DNA from: JAAZNV01 sp035358315
Lineage (GTDB): Bacteria; Patescibacteriota; WWE3; UBA101185; UBA10185
Assembly: GCA_035358315.1 (NCBI GenBank)
Contig: DAOPPB010000001.1
Span: forward strand, 1-59,688
Direction of reading: 5' to 3'
Length of the DNA: 59,688 nucleotides
Translations under genes and position numbers: made by a program
The notes under the pieces: model-generated
Told to the model about the DNA's origin: nothing
Database searches by the model: none
What the model saw: only the letters and a program-made list of their open reading frames with translations
In this document: piece after piece, positions 18,023-25,846 of the stretch
How the letters are laid out: every line of letters begins with the position of its first letter
How positions within the stretch are numbered: position 1 is the stretch's first letter

Positions 18023-18321
18023 ATTGTTAACAAAAGCAAAATTACCCCAATTGTAATCATGATATCAGCGAAATTAAAGTGAAAAAAACTGAAAAAACTA
18101 AGGAAATCTTCCACACAACCCGTTGTCATCCTTTTGTTTAAATTATAAATACTGCCAAAAAAAATGAGAAAAAAACCAATATCCGAAACAATGGACCTAG
18201 CAAATTCAAGAAAATATAAAACAGAAAGCAAAAGAAGAAGAAAAAGGGAAAAAACTAGATAGTACTTTAAATCAATAAAATTAGAAAACGGATAACTACA
18301 ATTGTAAGCCACTTCCGTCAC
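18007..18321 (-). CDS. lspA: Truncated signal peptidase II (LspA) lacking TM1
   Basis: LspA cleaves lipoprotein signal peptides in the membrane. This 104-residue protein keeps the C-terminal signature 'GSIYNLNKRMTTGCVEDF' and 'HFNFADIMITIG', so both catalytic aspartates (in V-E-D-F and F-N-F-A-D) are retained. The family's first transmembrane helix is absent and the usual N-L-x-D-R is N-L-N-K-R. The GTG start at 18321 overlaps the stop of the previous gene (GTGA), and the frame has a stop 13-14 codons upstream, so the short form appears genuine. Its activity is in doubt. Confidence 0.7.
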   Translation of the reverse strand: MTEVAYNCSYPFSNFIDLKYYLVFSLFLLLLLSVLYFLEFARSIVSDIGFFLIFFGSIYNLNKRMTTGCVEDFLSFFSFFHFNFADIMITIGVILLLLTIWKKK

Positions 18322-19367
18322 TGGGCATTTTTCTCCAGTATTTCGTCCTCCCTTACCTCATCAATTTGAGAGCGATCGGTTGCACAATCAATACAGGTAG
18401 TAGCCTCGGGATAGGCTCTTAATCTAGCCTTATCTATATCCTTACCGCAAACTTCACATTTTCCGTATTTTCCCAATTTCATCGCGGCCAGAGCTTTTCT
18501 TACCTGAATTTTCAAACTCCTGACGGTGGAAATTCTTGCATCCGTAACAATTTTTCCCGTATCTTCCATAACATCATCCAGCGTCTCGGCGTTGTCTGTG
18601 GCCCTTCCGTACTGCAAATAAGGATCTTCTTTGATTAATTGCTGCTGTTGTTGATCAAGTCTCTTCTCCTTAGATTGTAATTTTTTCTTTAAATTGTTCA
18701 AAACCTGTTCAGGAAATTTAGTATCGGACATATTTTTTCTACCTCTCAAATACAAATTTACCAAACCTATTGTAAACAAAATAGAAGAAAATAGCAAAGA
18801 CCCTTTTTTTCTTAAAAAGGTAAGGAGAGAAAAGACAACAAAAAAGATAAAGAACGAAAAAATCTGCCCCGACATAAATTTATATCCACGATGCCTAATT
18901 ACAAAAAAATAAAAAACTAAAGTAAGAATAAACAAAATCAGACAATCTGTCTGCCCCGACACTATAAATTCCCCCAAGCTCAAAATCATTAAAAGAACAG
19001 AAAAGGCCATTGTGTATATATCCAAAATTCTAAAAGCAGACCACTTAAATTTCTTTGCAAAAATAAAAATCGGTGCCAGACTCAAAAGGAAAACACAAAC
19101 TCCTAAGAGAGTTGTTTGATCTAAAATCAAAAGTCTGTTCGCCGGATGGTAAATTTTCAGCCATTCCAATAGTCTATAAATGAGAAAGGAAATACTTCCG
19201 GAAAGAATAACTGAGCTGAATATTAAATCAAAAAATCTTTGGGTATTAAAACCGTCTTTTTTTGACTCCCCCCAGAGTATAAACATCCAGCAGAAAACCC
19301 CCAGGAAAAATACAATCTCCATGAGCCTAACGTTAGCTGATCCTATTTTCACAACTTCGGGAATCAT
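18318..19367 (-). CDS. Fusion: Lgt-like membrane domain + DksA/TraR zinc finger
   Basis: The 349-residue frame has two parts. Residues 1-210 form about seven membrane helices whose pattern ('PEVVKIGSANVRLMEIVFFLG' at the start, 'YKFMSGQIFSFFIFFVVFSL' near the end) resembles prolipoprotein diacylglyceryl transferase, but the catalytic His-Gly-Gly and H-P-S-Q-L-Y-E motifs are missing. Residues about 213-349 are a complete CPR-type DksA/TraR protein: a coiled coil from 'MSDTKFPEQVLNNL', then 'GKYGKCEVCGKDI' and 'TTCIDCATD' forming a C4 zinc finger. The internal Met could also start a separate DksA. It sits three bases after efp. Confidence 0.7.
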   Translation of the reverse strand: MIPEVVKIGSANVRLMEIVFFLGVFCWMFILWGESKKDGFNTQRFFDLIFSSVILSGSISFLIYRLLEWLKIYHPANRLLILDQTTLLGVCVFLLSLAPIFIFAKKFKWSAFRILDIYTMAFSVLLMILSLGEFIVSGQTDCLILFILTLVFYFFVIRHRGYKFMSGQIFSFFIFFVVFSLLTFLRKKGSLLFSSILFTIGLVNLYLRGRKNMSDTKFPEQVLNNLKKKLQSKEKRLDQQQQQLIKEDPYLQYGRATDNAETLDDVMEDTGKIVTDARISTVRSLKIQVRKALAAMKLGKYGKCEVCGKDIDKARLRAYPEATTCIDCATDRSQIDEVREDEILEKNAQ

Positions 19368-19370
19368 CTT

Positions 19371-19922
19371 TTAAGCCTTTGAAATATATTCGCCACTTCT
19401 TGTATCTACTTTTATTTTGTCACCTATTCTTATAAACATTGGAACCTTTACTTTTGTGCCATTTTCAAGTTCTGCATCCTTATAAACATTCGTTACCGTG
19501 TTGCCTTTAAATCCCGGCTCCGTATATTTTATTTCAAAAACCATGGTTATTGGGAGCTCAACACTAATAGGTTCACCTTCGAAGTATTTGATCATAACCC
19601 TCTCCCCTTCTTTTAAGAATTTAGCACTACCTCCTATCGTTTCTTCATTTATTGTAAATTGATCATAAGTATCCGGATCCATAAAAACATATCCGGAATC
19701 TTTATATAAAAACTGGGCATTTTTCGTTTCCACATAAGTATCCTCAACATGAGCCGTAGATTGCCAAGACCTTTCCAAAACCTGGCCTGTTATAAGATCT
19801 TTCACTCGCACCCTAACCTGGGCGCTTCCGCGGCTTAATTTTACGTGCTCGTATTTAAGAACAATAAAAGGATGCCCATTTTCTTTGAATATTGTTCCGT
19901 TTTTTAAATCCGTAACTACCAT
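19371..19922 (-). CDS. efp: Elongation factor P
   Basis: EF-P relieves ribosome stalling at proline runs. The 183-residue protein shows the three-domain layout: 'VTDLKNGTIFKENGHPFIVLK' start, a central OB fold and the C-terminal 'DKIKVDTRSGEYISKA' ending. The loop that carries the modified residue reads 'KLSRGSA', with Arg31 at the tip in place of the lysine used by EpmA/YmfI systems, so it is either Arg-modified or unmodified. It is first in an operon with the DksA fusion, lspA and rluA, directly downstream of tRNA-Leu. Confidence 0.95.
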   Translation of the reverse strand: MVVTDLKNGTIFKENGHPFIVLKYEHVKLSRGSAQVRVRVKDLITGQVLERSWQSTAHVEDTYVETKNAQFLYKDSGYVFMDPDTYDQFTINEETIGGSAKFLKEGERVMIKYFEGEPISVELPITMVFEIKYTEPGFKGNTVTNVYKDAELENGTKVKVPMFIRIGDKIKVDTRSGEYISKA

Positions 19923-19952
19923 AATTTTTATATCCTCACCTCAAAAATAAAT

Positions 19953-20040
19953 TGGTGCCGTGGGTGGGAGTCGAACCCACACAGGATTTAATTCCCAGTG
20001 GTTTTTGAGACCACCGCGTATACCATTCCGCCACCACGGC
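19953..20040 (-). tRNA. tRNA-Leu (CAA)
   Basis: The minus strand folds as a class II tRNA: acceptor GCCGTGG/CCACGGC, D-arm 'GGCGGAATGGTATACGC', anticodon stem GTGGT/ACCAC with loop CTCAAAA (anticodon CAA, reading UUG), long variable arm and T-arm 'GTGGGTTCGACTCCCAC'. CCA is encoded (19953-19955). Confidence 0.95.
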
Positions 20041-20165
20041 AAATACCACGATTATTCTACCACAGAAAAACCGCAGAAAAATTCTCAATAGAGTTGCATT
20101 TCGGAAAAAGGCCAAAAAATTGTAAAATTATGAGAAAGTGAAAAATAAAAATAGGTAAAGAGTTA

Positions 20166-21509
20166 TTAATCTTCTTTTCGTTCTACCTCGTAGAATTTCG
20201 TGTATTCTGATCTAAAGAATAAATCTATCTCTCCGGTAGGCCCGTTTCTGTGTTTGGCTATAATCAGTTTCGCATTTGACTTATCCTCTTCATCGGGATG
20301 ATACAAAAACATTACTATATCAGCGTCCTGTTCAATGGAACCAGAATCTCTAAGGTCGGAAAGCTGTGGTTTTTTATCTCCCCCTCTTTGCTCAACAGCA
20401 CGGGAAAGCTGGGAAACTGCGAGAACCGGCACTTTTAGCTCTCTTGCTAAATTTTTCAAGCCCTGAGAAATTTTGGAGACTTCTTGTACTCTGCTTTCCG
20501 CCTGGGGGGCTTTTACCAACTGCATATAATCCACTATTATCAGATCTATTTTGTTTTCAAGCATAAGTCTTCTTGCTTTAGTTCTCATCTCCATAACACT
20601 TATACCCGCAGTATCATCAATAAAAATATTAGCCTCGGCGAGCTCTCCTGCGGCAACTCCATATTTTTCAAAATCCTCCTCATCCAAATTTCCGGTAGAA
20701 ATCTTCCAATTATCTATACCGGCCTGAGAAGATATCATCCTATCAACTAGCATTTCCCTACCCATTTCAAGAGAAAAAATAGCCACACCAAACTTTCCCT
20801 CCACAGCGGCATGCTGGGCAATATTCAAAGCTAAAGAAGTTTTTCCGACGGAAGGCCTCGCCGCTAAAACTATCAAATTTTCCTTCTGGAGACCAGAAAG
20901 CATTCTATCCAAACTTTTTAACCCCGTTGGAACCCCTCTCAAACTTCCTCTTTTTTTACTTAATTCATCAAGTCTCTCGAAAGTTACTTCCAAAGTATCT
21001 TTTACCGGCACAAAATCCTGGTGCGTTAAATCCTGGGATAATGAGTATATAAGTTGTTCAGATTTGTCCAAAAGGTCTTCAACCTCACCTTCGTCAAAAA
21101 CGGATTCTCCTATTTCCGAGGCGGCAGACATAAGAGATCTTTTTATAGCATCGTTTTTTATCAGCCTGGCGTAGGCCTCAATATTGGCCGAAGTTGGGAC
21201 AAAATTAACAAGTTCAGTTAAATAAGCTACACCTCCAACATTTTCCAATTCTTTCATTTTTTTCAATTGATTGGGAACAGTTATTAAATCTGCGGGCTCC
21301 CTTTTTTCATAAAGAGTCAGAATTGCTTCGTATATTTTTTCATGAGAAGGTTTATAAAAGTGCTTTGGTTTTAAAAATTCAACAACTTTAACTATTGCAT
21401 CTTTATCAATCAAAATAGCTCCGAGAACAGATTTTTCCGCCTCTAAATCGTGAGGGGGTACATGCACTCCGGAATCTTCACTTTTATTTTTTGCCCTTTG
21501 AGCCGCCAT
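20166..21509 (-). CDS. dnaB: Replicative DNA helicase DnaB
   Basis: The hexameric helicase of the replication fork, 447 residues. The N-terminal helical domain starts 'VPPHDLEAEKSVLGAILID'; the RecA-like domain has Walker A 'AARPSVGKTSLALN' (216-229), 'IIVDYMQL' (Walker B) and 'QLSDLRDSGSIEQDADIVMF' with the arginine finger region near the C-terminus. Length and motifs are normal, with no intein. It lies 24 bp downstream of the MBL hydrolase gene on the same strand; 'AAGGA' nine bases before the ATG is a plausible ribosome-binding site. Confidence 0.97.
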   Translation of the reverse strand: MAAQRAKNKSEDSGVHVPPHDLEAEKSVLGAILIDKDAIVKVVEFLKPKHFYKPSHEKIYEAILTLYEKREPADLITVPNQLKKMKELENVGGVAYLTELVNFVPTSANIEAYARLIKNDAIKRSLMSAASEIGESVFDEGEVEDLLDKSEQLIYSLSQDLTHQDFVPVKDTLEVTFERLDELSKKRGSLRGVPTGLKSLDRMLSGLQKENLIVLAARPSVGKTSLALNIAQHAAVEGKFGVAIFSLEMGREMLVDRMISSQAGIDNWKISTGNLDEEDFEKYGVAAGELAEANIFIDDTAGISVMEMRTKARRLMLENKIDLIIVDYMQLVKAPQAESRVQEVSKISQGLKNLARELKVPVLAVSQLSRAVEQRGGDKKPQLSDLRDSGSIEQDADIVMFLYHPDEEDKSNAKLIIAKHRNGPTGEIDLFFRSEYTKFYEVERKED

Positions 21510-21533
21510 TAAATTTTCCTTAACCCTAATTTT

Positions 21534-22187
21534 TTAGTGTGTGGGTTTTAAAACTATCACCTCAGTCTCACCGTCTAAATCACTTTTAGCGTTTAACACC
21601 AATTTATCTAAGTCCTTTTTAACGCCATTTTCAACCCCCATCTCATCCAAAAACTCATCAACACTACTCAAACCGTCAATTCCGGTAAGATCAGGTGTTT
21701 TATAATGCATAGGAACAACATAAGAAGGTTCGAGGGAAGATATAACCTTTACTGCCGTTTTTGCATCAATCGTATATTTATTTCCTACAGGAATCATCAG
21801 CACATCTACATCGGGAATCTTTTCTAAATCCTCCTGGGAAAGCTCACAACCAAGATCTCCGAGATGAAGAATATTAAGTCCGTCCAGTGTAATAAGATAC
21901 ATAGTTACCTTTCCTCTCTCTGCGCCTCCTTTATTATCGTGGCTGACTTCTCTGCCGTAAATAAAACACCCGCCGATTTCGTACTCGCCGGGGCCGTCCA
22001 CTAAAAGCCGATACCCTTCCACACCCTGTATATAACTATGATCAAAGTGATTGTGTGTCACCAAAAGCGCGTCGCATGATAATTTAGGCAATTTATATCC
22101 TATTTTAGGATCGTACGGATCTATCACCAGAGTGATATTCTTATCCTTTATTTTAAAACAGGAATGTCCTATGTATGTAATTTCCAT
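21534..22187 (-). CDS. MBL-fold metal-dependent hydrolase (UPF0173/YtkL type)
   Basis: The 217-residue protein starts 'MEITYIGHSCFKIKDKN' and has the metal site 'VTHNHFDH' (43-50), then 'GPGEYEIGGCFIYG', 'ILHLGDLG' and 'VPMHYKTP', the order of UPF0173 metallo-beta-lactamase-fold hydrolases. Substrate unknown in the family. The start is fixed by TATATT ending 6 bases upstream (leaderless). It probably forms a transcript with dnaB. Confidence 0.85.
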   Translation of the reverse strand: MEITYIGHSCFKIKDKNITLVIDPYDPKIGYKLPKLSCDALLVTHNHFDHSYIQGVEGYRLLVDGPGEYEIGGCFIYGREVSHDNKGGAERGKVTMYLITLDGLNILHLGDLGCELSQEDLEKIPDVDVLMIPVGNKYTIDAKTAVKVISSLEPSYVVPMHYKTPDLTGIDGLSSVDEFLDEMGVENGVKKDLDKLVLNAKSDLDGETEVIVLKPTH

Positions 22188-22193
22188 GAGAAC

Positions 22194-22202
22194 AATATAC
22201 CA
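22194..22202 (-). promoter_or_regulatory. Extended -10 (TGG-TATATT) 6 nt before the MBL gene
   Basis: Minus strand TGGTATATT-GTTCTC-ATG. Transcription would start at the initiation codon. Confidence 0.6.
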
Positions 22203-22224
22203 AAGTAGATTAAATTTTGAAAGA

Positions 22225-22254
22225 TTGAGATTGTACCCAAATTATTGGTAAAAT
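22225..22254 (+). promoter_or_regulatory. tRNA-His promoter TTGAGA-18-TAAAAT
   Basis: -35 TTGAGA (22225-22230), 18-bp spacer, -10 TAAAAT (22249-22254); the predicted start near 22261 lies 25 bases before the mature tRNA-His. Confidence 0.5.
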
Positions 22255-22285
22255 AATTGCATTGCACACCGATATGGCACGATAT

Positions 22286-22363
22286 GGTGGTTGTAGCTCA
22301 GTTGGTTAGAGCGCCTCTCTGTGGAAGAGGAGGTCGCGGGTTCGAGACCCGTCAACCACCCCA
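22286..22363 (+). tRNA. tRNA-His (GTG)
   Basis: A cloverleaf with an eight-base acceptor stem GGTGGTTG/CAACCACC including the extra G-1 paired with C73, typical of tRNA-His. Anticodon stem CCTCT/AGAGG with loop CTGTGGA (anticodon GTG). T-arm 'CGGGTTCGAGACCCG'. CCA is encoded. hisS is about 760 bp downstream. Its G34 would be a queuine target of the Tgt encoded at 41083. Confidence 0.96.
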
Positions 22364-22523
22364 TATAAATGTATATGAACCCGAAGTATTTGCACATACA
22401 TATGCTAGGTTTTGCGGGGTGAGAATGATCCGCGACGAGCGGGAGGGAAAAGACCGATGGATACATCCACAGATACGAACAGAAGACCGGGACCTGTCAA
22501 CTACTCCACTGTCCTTCACAAAT

Positions 22524-22552
22524 TTGACGTCTCACGAAAATAGCATTAATAT
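22524..22552 (+). promoter_or_regulatory. Promoter TTGACG-17-TAATAT
   Basis: -35 TTGACG (22524-22529) and -10 TAATAT (22547-22552) at ideal spacing. The predicted start near 22559 leaves a leader of about 29 bases containing AAGGAGA (22574-22580) before the ATG at 22588. Confidence 0.65.
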
Positions 22553-22587
22553 CAGCACAAAATACAGGGAAAAAAGGAGAAAGAAAA

Positions 22588-22962
22588 ATGACTGAACCGG
22601 CTGAAATTAGACGTGTTGTCCTTTCCGTTGAATTTACCAATACCCAAAGTGCTGATAAAATCAACATGAATATTGGGCAATCCGCCCCCGACTTCATTCT
22701 CATAGCTTTTCAGGATAGCTCACGTGATTTCATACTTTCAACATGGGAGCCACTGGAAATGCTAAGAAAAGAGAAAGAGTTGAGTGAGGAATTACGCCAA
22801 AAAATAGGGGGAAAAGCTAAATATTTTATTGCTATAACACTAGGAATATTCATTCAGAAGAACGATGAGGAAGAGTGGCCAAACATTATATTCGATACAA
22901 TGAGAATTGTATCCGAAGTGCTTAACTCGAGTTGTTACTTATCCGGTACGCTGGAGCTCTAA
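22588..22962 (+). CDS. Small protein of unknown function, own expression unit
   Basis: The 124-residue, soluble, mixed alpha/beta protein has no membrane segment, signal peptide or family motif I can name. It is a complete single-gene unit: consensus-like promoter, short leader, strong Shine-Dalgarno AAGGAGA eight bases before the ATG, and a 10-bp-stem terminator just after the stop. This differs from the leaderless genes around it and suggests strong, independent expression. It lies between tRNA-His and hisS, but nothing in the sequence links it to histidine. Confidence 0.6.
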   Translation: MTEPAEIRRVVLSVEFTNTQSADKINMNIGQSAPDFILIAFQDSSRDFILSTWEPLEMLRKEKELSEELRQKIGGKAKYFIAITLGIFIQKNDEEEWPNIIFDTMRIVSEVLNSSCYLSGTLEL

Positions 22963-22968
22963 AAAACC

Positions 22969-23015
22969 AAGTCCCTGTCTGAAAGAACAAAATCTTCACA
23001 GGGACTTTCCTTTTT
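22969..23015 (+). terminator. Rho-independent terminator
   Basis: AAGTCCCTGT (22969-22978) and ACAGGGACTT (22998-23007) form a perfect 10-bp stem followed by TCCTTTTT. It ends the small gene at 22588-22962. Confidence 0.85.
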
Positions 23016-23125
23016 CATCTTTTCCACTAATAAAACATAATTAAACCCCAAACTTAAATAATTCAAACAAATCGCCCCAAAAATGTATAATAAATATCAG
23101 TCCGCTTTTTTTAAATAAGATAAAA

Positions 23126-24436
23126 ATGGATAAAAACGCAAAAGAAAAACTAAACACGCAGCCCTATAAAGGTGCGAGAGACTTTTACCCCGAAGATATG
23201 AAGGTAAGAAATTTCATATTTGAAAATTGGAAAAAAGTATGTAAATCCTATGGTTACGAAGAATATGACGGACCTTTCTTAGAAAATTTTGACTTGTACG
23301 CCGCCAAATCCGGTGAGGAACTCGTGAATGAGCAACTTTATAGTTTTACGGACAGGGGAAACAGAAAAGTAGCTATCAGACCGGAAATGACACCTACTCT
23401 CGCTCGAATGGTTGCAAAGAAACTCAATGAACTAGCTAAACCGATAAGATGGTTTTCAATTGCAAATTTCTGGAGATACGAAAAACCTCAAAGGGGACGC
23501 GGAAGAGAGTTTTTTCAGCTTAACGCCGACATTTTCGGATTTGAAGGAATAGAAGCGGATTTTGAAGTAATTTCCCTTGCGATTGATTTAATGAAATCTT
23601 TCGATGCAAAAGAGGGGATGTTTGAGATAAGAATAAATGACAGAAAACTTATAGACGATTTTTACAGAAAACTGAAATTAAATGAATCTCAGATAAAAAT
23701 AGTAAACAAGGCAATAGACAAAAAAACAAAAATATCAGAGGAAGAATTTGAAGAATGGCTTGCAGATGAAGCAAAAATGAGCAAGCCACAGCTGGAAAAA
23801 CTGGTTAATTTCATGGAAAATCCCTACCCTACTTTAGAAGAATTATTAAATGAAAAATCAGAGGGAGCTTTAGAATTAAAAAATATCTTGAATTTAATTG
23901 ATAAGTACAAATTGAACAACTTGGTAAAATTCAGCCCATCGGTAATAAGAGGCCTCGATTACTACACAGGAATGGTATTTGAGATATTCGATTTAAATCC
24001 GCAAAATACCAGGGCTATTGCAGGAGGTGGAAGATATGACAATCTTATAAACCTATTCAGTGAAGAAAATCTTACAGGAACAGGATTTGCCATGGGTGAT
24101 ATCACTCTTCAGGATTTTTTGCTAACATGGAATCTTCTCCCGGGTTTTGAAAGTGAATGCGAGTACTTGGTTACCTTATGGCCCTCTGAAGACACAAAAT
24201 TCCTTGAAAAAACGCTTGAAGTATCAAATATTTTAAGAGGTAAGGGTAAAAATGTTTCAACATGGCTTGAAAAAAACACAAAACTGGATAAGCAACTAAA
24301 ATACGCCGATAAAAAAGGATTCAAATATGCCGTTATCATCGGAGAAAATGAAATAAAGAAAAACACGATAATGATAAAAGATATGGTAACAAAAAACCAA
24401 TCCGAAATTGAACTTAATGATGAATTTTCAATATAA
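23126..24436 (+). CDS. hisS: Histidyl-tRNA synthetase
   Basis: A class II synthetase of 436 residues that charges tRNA-His. The start of the core is 'YKGARDFYPEDMKVRNFIF'; motif 2 is 'FWRYEKPQRGRGREFFQLN'; the histidine-specific motif is 'GLDYYTGMVFEIF'; motif 3 lies in 'GGRYDNLI...GTGFAMG'. The C-terminal anticodon-binding domain (about 340-430) is present. A TATAAT at 23086-23091 is the likely -10, giving a leader of about 28 bases without Shine-Dalgarno. The cognate tRNA-His gene lies just upstream. Confidence 0.96.
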   Translation: MDKNAKEKLNTQPYKGARDFYPEDMKVRNFIFENWKKVCKSYGYEEYDGPFLENFDLYAAKSGEELVNEQLYSFTDRGNRKVAIRPEMTPTLARMVAKKLNELAKPIRWFSIANFWRYEKPQRGRGREFFQLNADIFGFEGIEADFEVISLAIDLMKSFDAKEGMFEIRINDRKLIDDFYRKLKLNESQIKIVNKAIDKKTKISEEEFEEWLADEAKMSKPQLEKLVNFMENPYPTLEELLNEKSEGALELKNILNLIDKYKLNNLVKFSPSVIRGLDYYTGMVFEIFDLNPQNTRAIAGGGRYDNLINLFSEENLTGTGFAMGDITLQDFLLTWNLLPGFESECEYLVTLWPSEDTKFLEKTLEVSNILRGKGKNVSTWLEKNTKLDKQLKYADKKGFKYAVIIGENEIKKNTIMIKDMVTKNQSEIELNDEFSI

Positions 24437-24447
24437 GATAGTTGCCG

Positions 24448-25440
24448 ATGCGTAAAAACAAGCTGCCCGACAATCTGCTAAAAGGTTATGTTTTCCTTCT
24501 TATAACAACAATACTATGGTCCGCCGGAGGGCCGGTAATAAAGTATACTCTTTCCTACATACCTCCTTTTACATTCCTTTTTTTAAGATTTCTAATTGTC
24601 TGCATTATTTTGTTGCCTTACACAATATACGAGGTTCAAAAGGTAAAGGTGGATCCGAGGGATTATCTCAATCTCTTTCTGCTGGGTGTATTTTCTCAAT
24701 CAGCTATAGCTCTCATTTTTGTAGCCCTAAAATACACAACCGTAATAGACGATGCCACTATAGGAGTGCTGGGATCCATATTATCCGTCGCTGCCGGAAG
24801 CTATTTTTATAATGAAAAAATAAGCAAAAATCTTAAAATAGGTCTGGTTTTGTCTTCCATAGGAACACTGATTATTGTAATAGAACCTCTTTTCACCGGG
24901 CTTGGAAAAACCGAAATCACCGGCAGAATATTCGGAAATATCTTACTTCTTTTATATAATTTCTTTTGGGTGGTTTTTATTGTATGGTCAAAAATGGATA
25001 TGGGTGAAGAATCCAAATTACTGAAAAAAACCCTAAGTTTTGTTCACATCAAACCGATGAGAAAAAATTATCCCCCCACTCTTATAACTGCCATATCAAT
25101 GTTTGTCGGTCTATTTACAATAGCTCCTCTTTCCGTTTTTGAAATGACGGGAACTTTCGGAGAAATTAATAACTTTAATATAATGGAAATAGACCCCAAA
25201 GGAATTTTCGGATTGTTGTATATGGCAATATTTTCATCCATAGTTGCTTACGCTCTTTATCAAAAAGCCATATCCATGGTAAGAGTTTCCGATTTAGCTT
25301 TTTTCCATTACCTAAGTCCTGTGTTTACTATTCCCTTCGCGTACCTGCTTTTAAAGGAAATTCCGACTCCTTTAGTCATAATCGGTTCAGTATTTATAGC
25401 AATTGGTATTTACATAGCCGAGAAAAACGGTTCAGATTAA
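24448..25440 (+). CDS. EamA/DMT-family transporter
   Basis: The protein (330 residues) has ten transmembrane helices in two EamA repeats. The first begins 'LLKGYVFLLITTILWSAGGPVIKYTL'; the second contains 'GLLYMAIFSSIVAYALYQKAI' and ends 'PLVIIGSVFIAIGIYIAEK'. The family exports or imports small metabolites such as amino acids or sugars; the substrate cannot be predicted. A charged loop of about 40 residues ('MDMGEESKLLKKTLSFVHIK') separates the halves. I prefer the ATG at 24448 to the TTG at 24442. It follows hisS by 11 bases and is probably co-transcribed. Confidence 0.85.
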   Translation: MRKNKLPDNLLKGYVFLLITTILWSAGGPVIKYTLSYIPPFTFLFLRFLIVCIILLPYTIYEVQKVKVDPRDYLNLFLLGVFSQSAIALIFVALKYTTVIDDATIGVLGSILSVAAGSYFYNEKISKNLKIGLVLSSIGTLIIVIEPLFTGLGKTEITGRIFGNILLLLYNFFWVVFIVWSKMDMGEESKLLKKTLSFVHIKPMRKNYPPTLITAISMFVGLFTIAPLSVFEMTGTFGEINNFNIMEIDPKGIFGLLYMAIFSSIVAYALYQKAISMVRVSDLAFFHYLSPVFTIPFAYLLLKEIPTPLVIIGSVFIAIGIYIAEKNGSD

Positions 25441-25454
25441 TTTTCAATTAACGC

Positions 25455-25483
25455 TTGTTGAATGAAGAAAATCCTGTTATACT
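25455..25483 (+). promoter_or_regulatory. Promoter TTGTTG-17-TATACT with TG extension
   Basis: -35 TTGTTG (25455-25460), 17-bp spacer ending in TGT, -10 TATACT (25478-25483); the rpmE ATG is only 10 bases further, giving a UTR of about 3-4 bases. Confidence 0.6.
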
Positions 25484-25493
25484 CCCTGTCGTT

Positions 25494-25844
25494 ATGAAAA
25501 AGGACATACATCCAAAACTAAACAAAGAATGTGTAGTAACCTGCGCTTGCGGGAATACATTTACCACCATGTCTACCCTACCCTCAATAACTGTTGAGAT
25601 ATGCAGTGCGTGCCATCCGTTTTATACCGGACAAGCTAAATTTGTTGATACAGAGGGAAGGATAGAAAAATTCTCCAAAAAGCTAAAAGTAGCGGAGGAG
25701 AAGAAAAAGGCAGCCACAGAGCTGGAGCAGATAAAAAATGCAAAAAAGAAAAGCACCGAAGAATACAAAGAAATGTCACTGAAAGAGATGCTTCAAAAAG
25801 CTCAAATAAAAGAAAAAGACGTTGATGAGCCTGATAAGATTTAA
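25494..25844 (+). CDS. rpmE: Ribosomal protein bL31 with C-terminal extension
   Basis: A 116-residue protein starting 'MKKDIHPKLNKECVVTCACG', the zinc-binding form of bL31 with C-x-C (16/18) and C-x-x-C in 'EICSACHPFYTGQ'. The bL31 core ends near residue 68; a highly charged helical tail of about 45 residues follows ('KKKAATELEQIKNAKKKS'). bL31 spans the ribosomal subunits. The upstream in-frame start at 25455 is rejected because it lies in the promoter. prfA follows after two bases, the widespread rpmE-prfA order. Confidence 0.93.
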   Translation: MKKDIHPKLNKECVVTCACGNTFTTMSTLPSITVEICSACHPFYTGQAKFVDTEGRIEKFSKKLKVAEEKKKAATELEQIKNAKKKSTEEYKEMSLKEMLQKAQIKEKDVDEPDKI

Positions 25845-25846
25845 GT

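Noticed and set aside
22364..22523. A second partial tRNA after tRNA-His, suggested by GC-rich segments
   Set aside because: No T-arm GTTCRA or acceptor pairing could be found; no feature is supported there.
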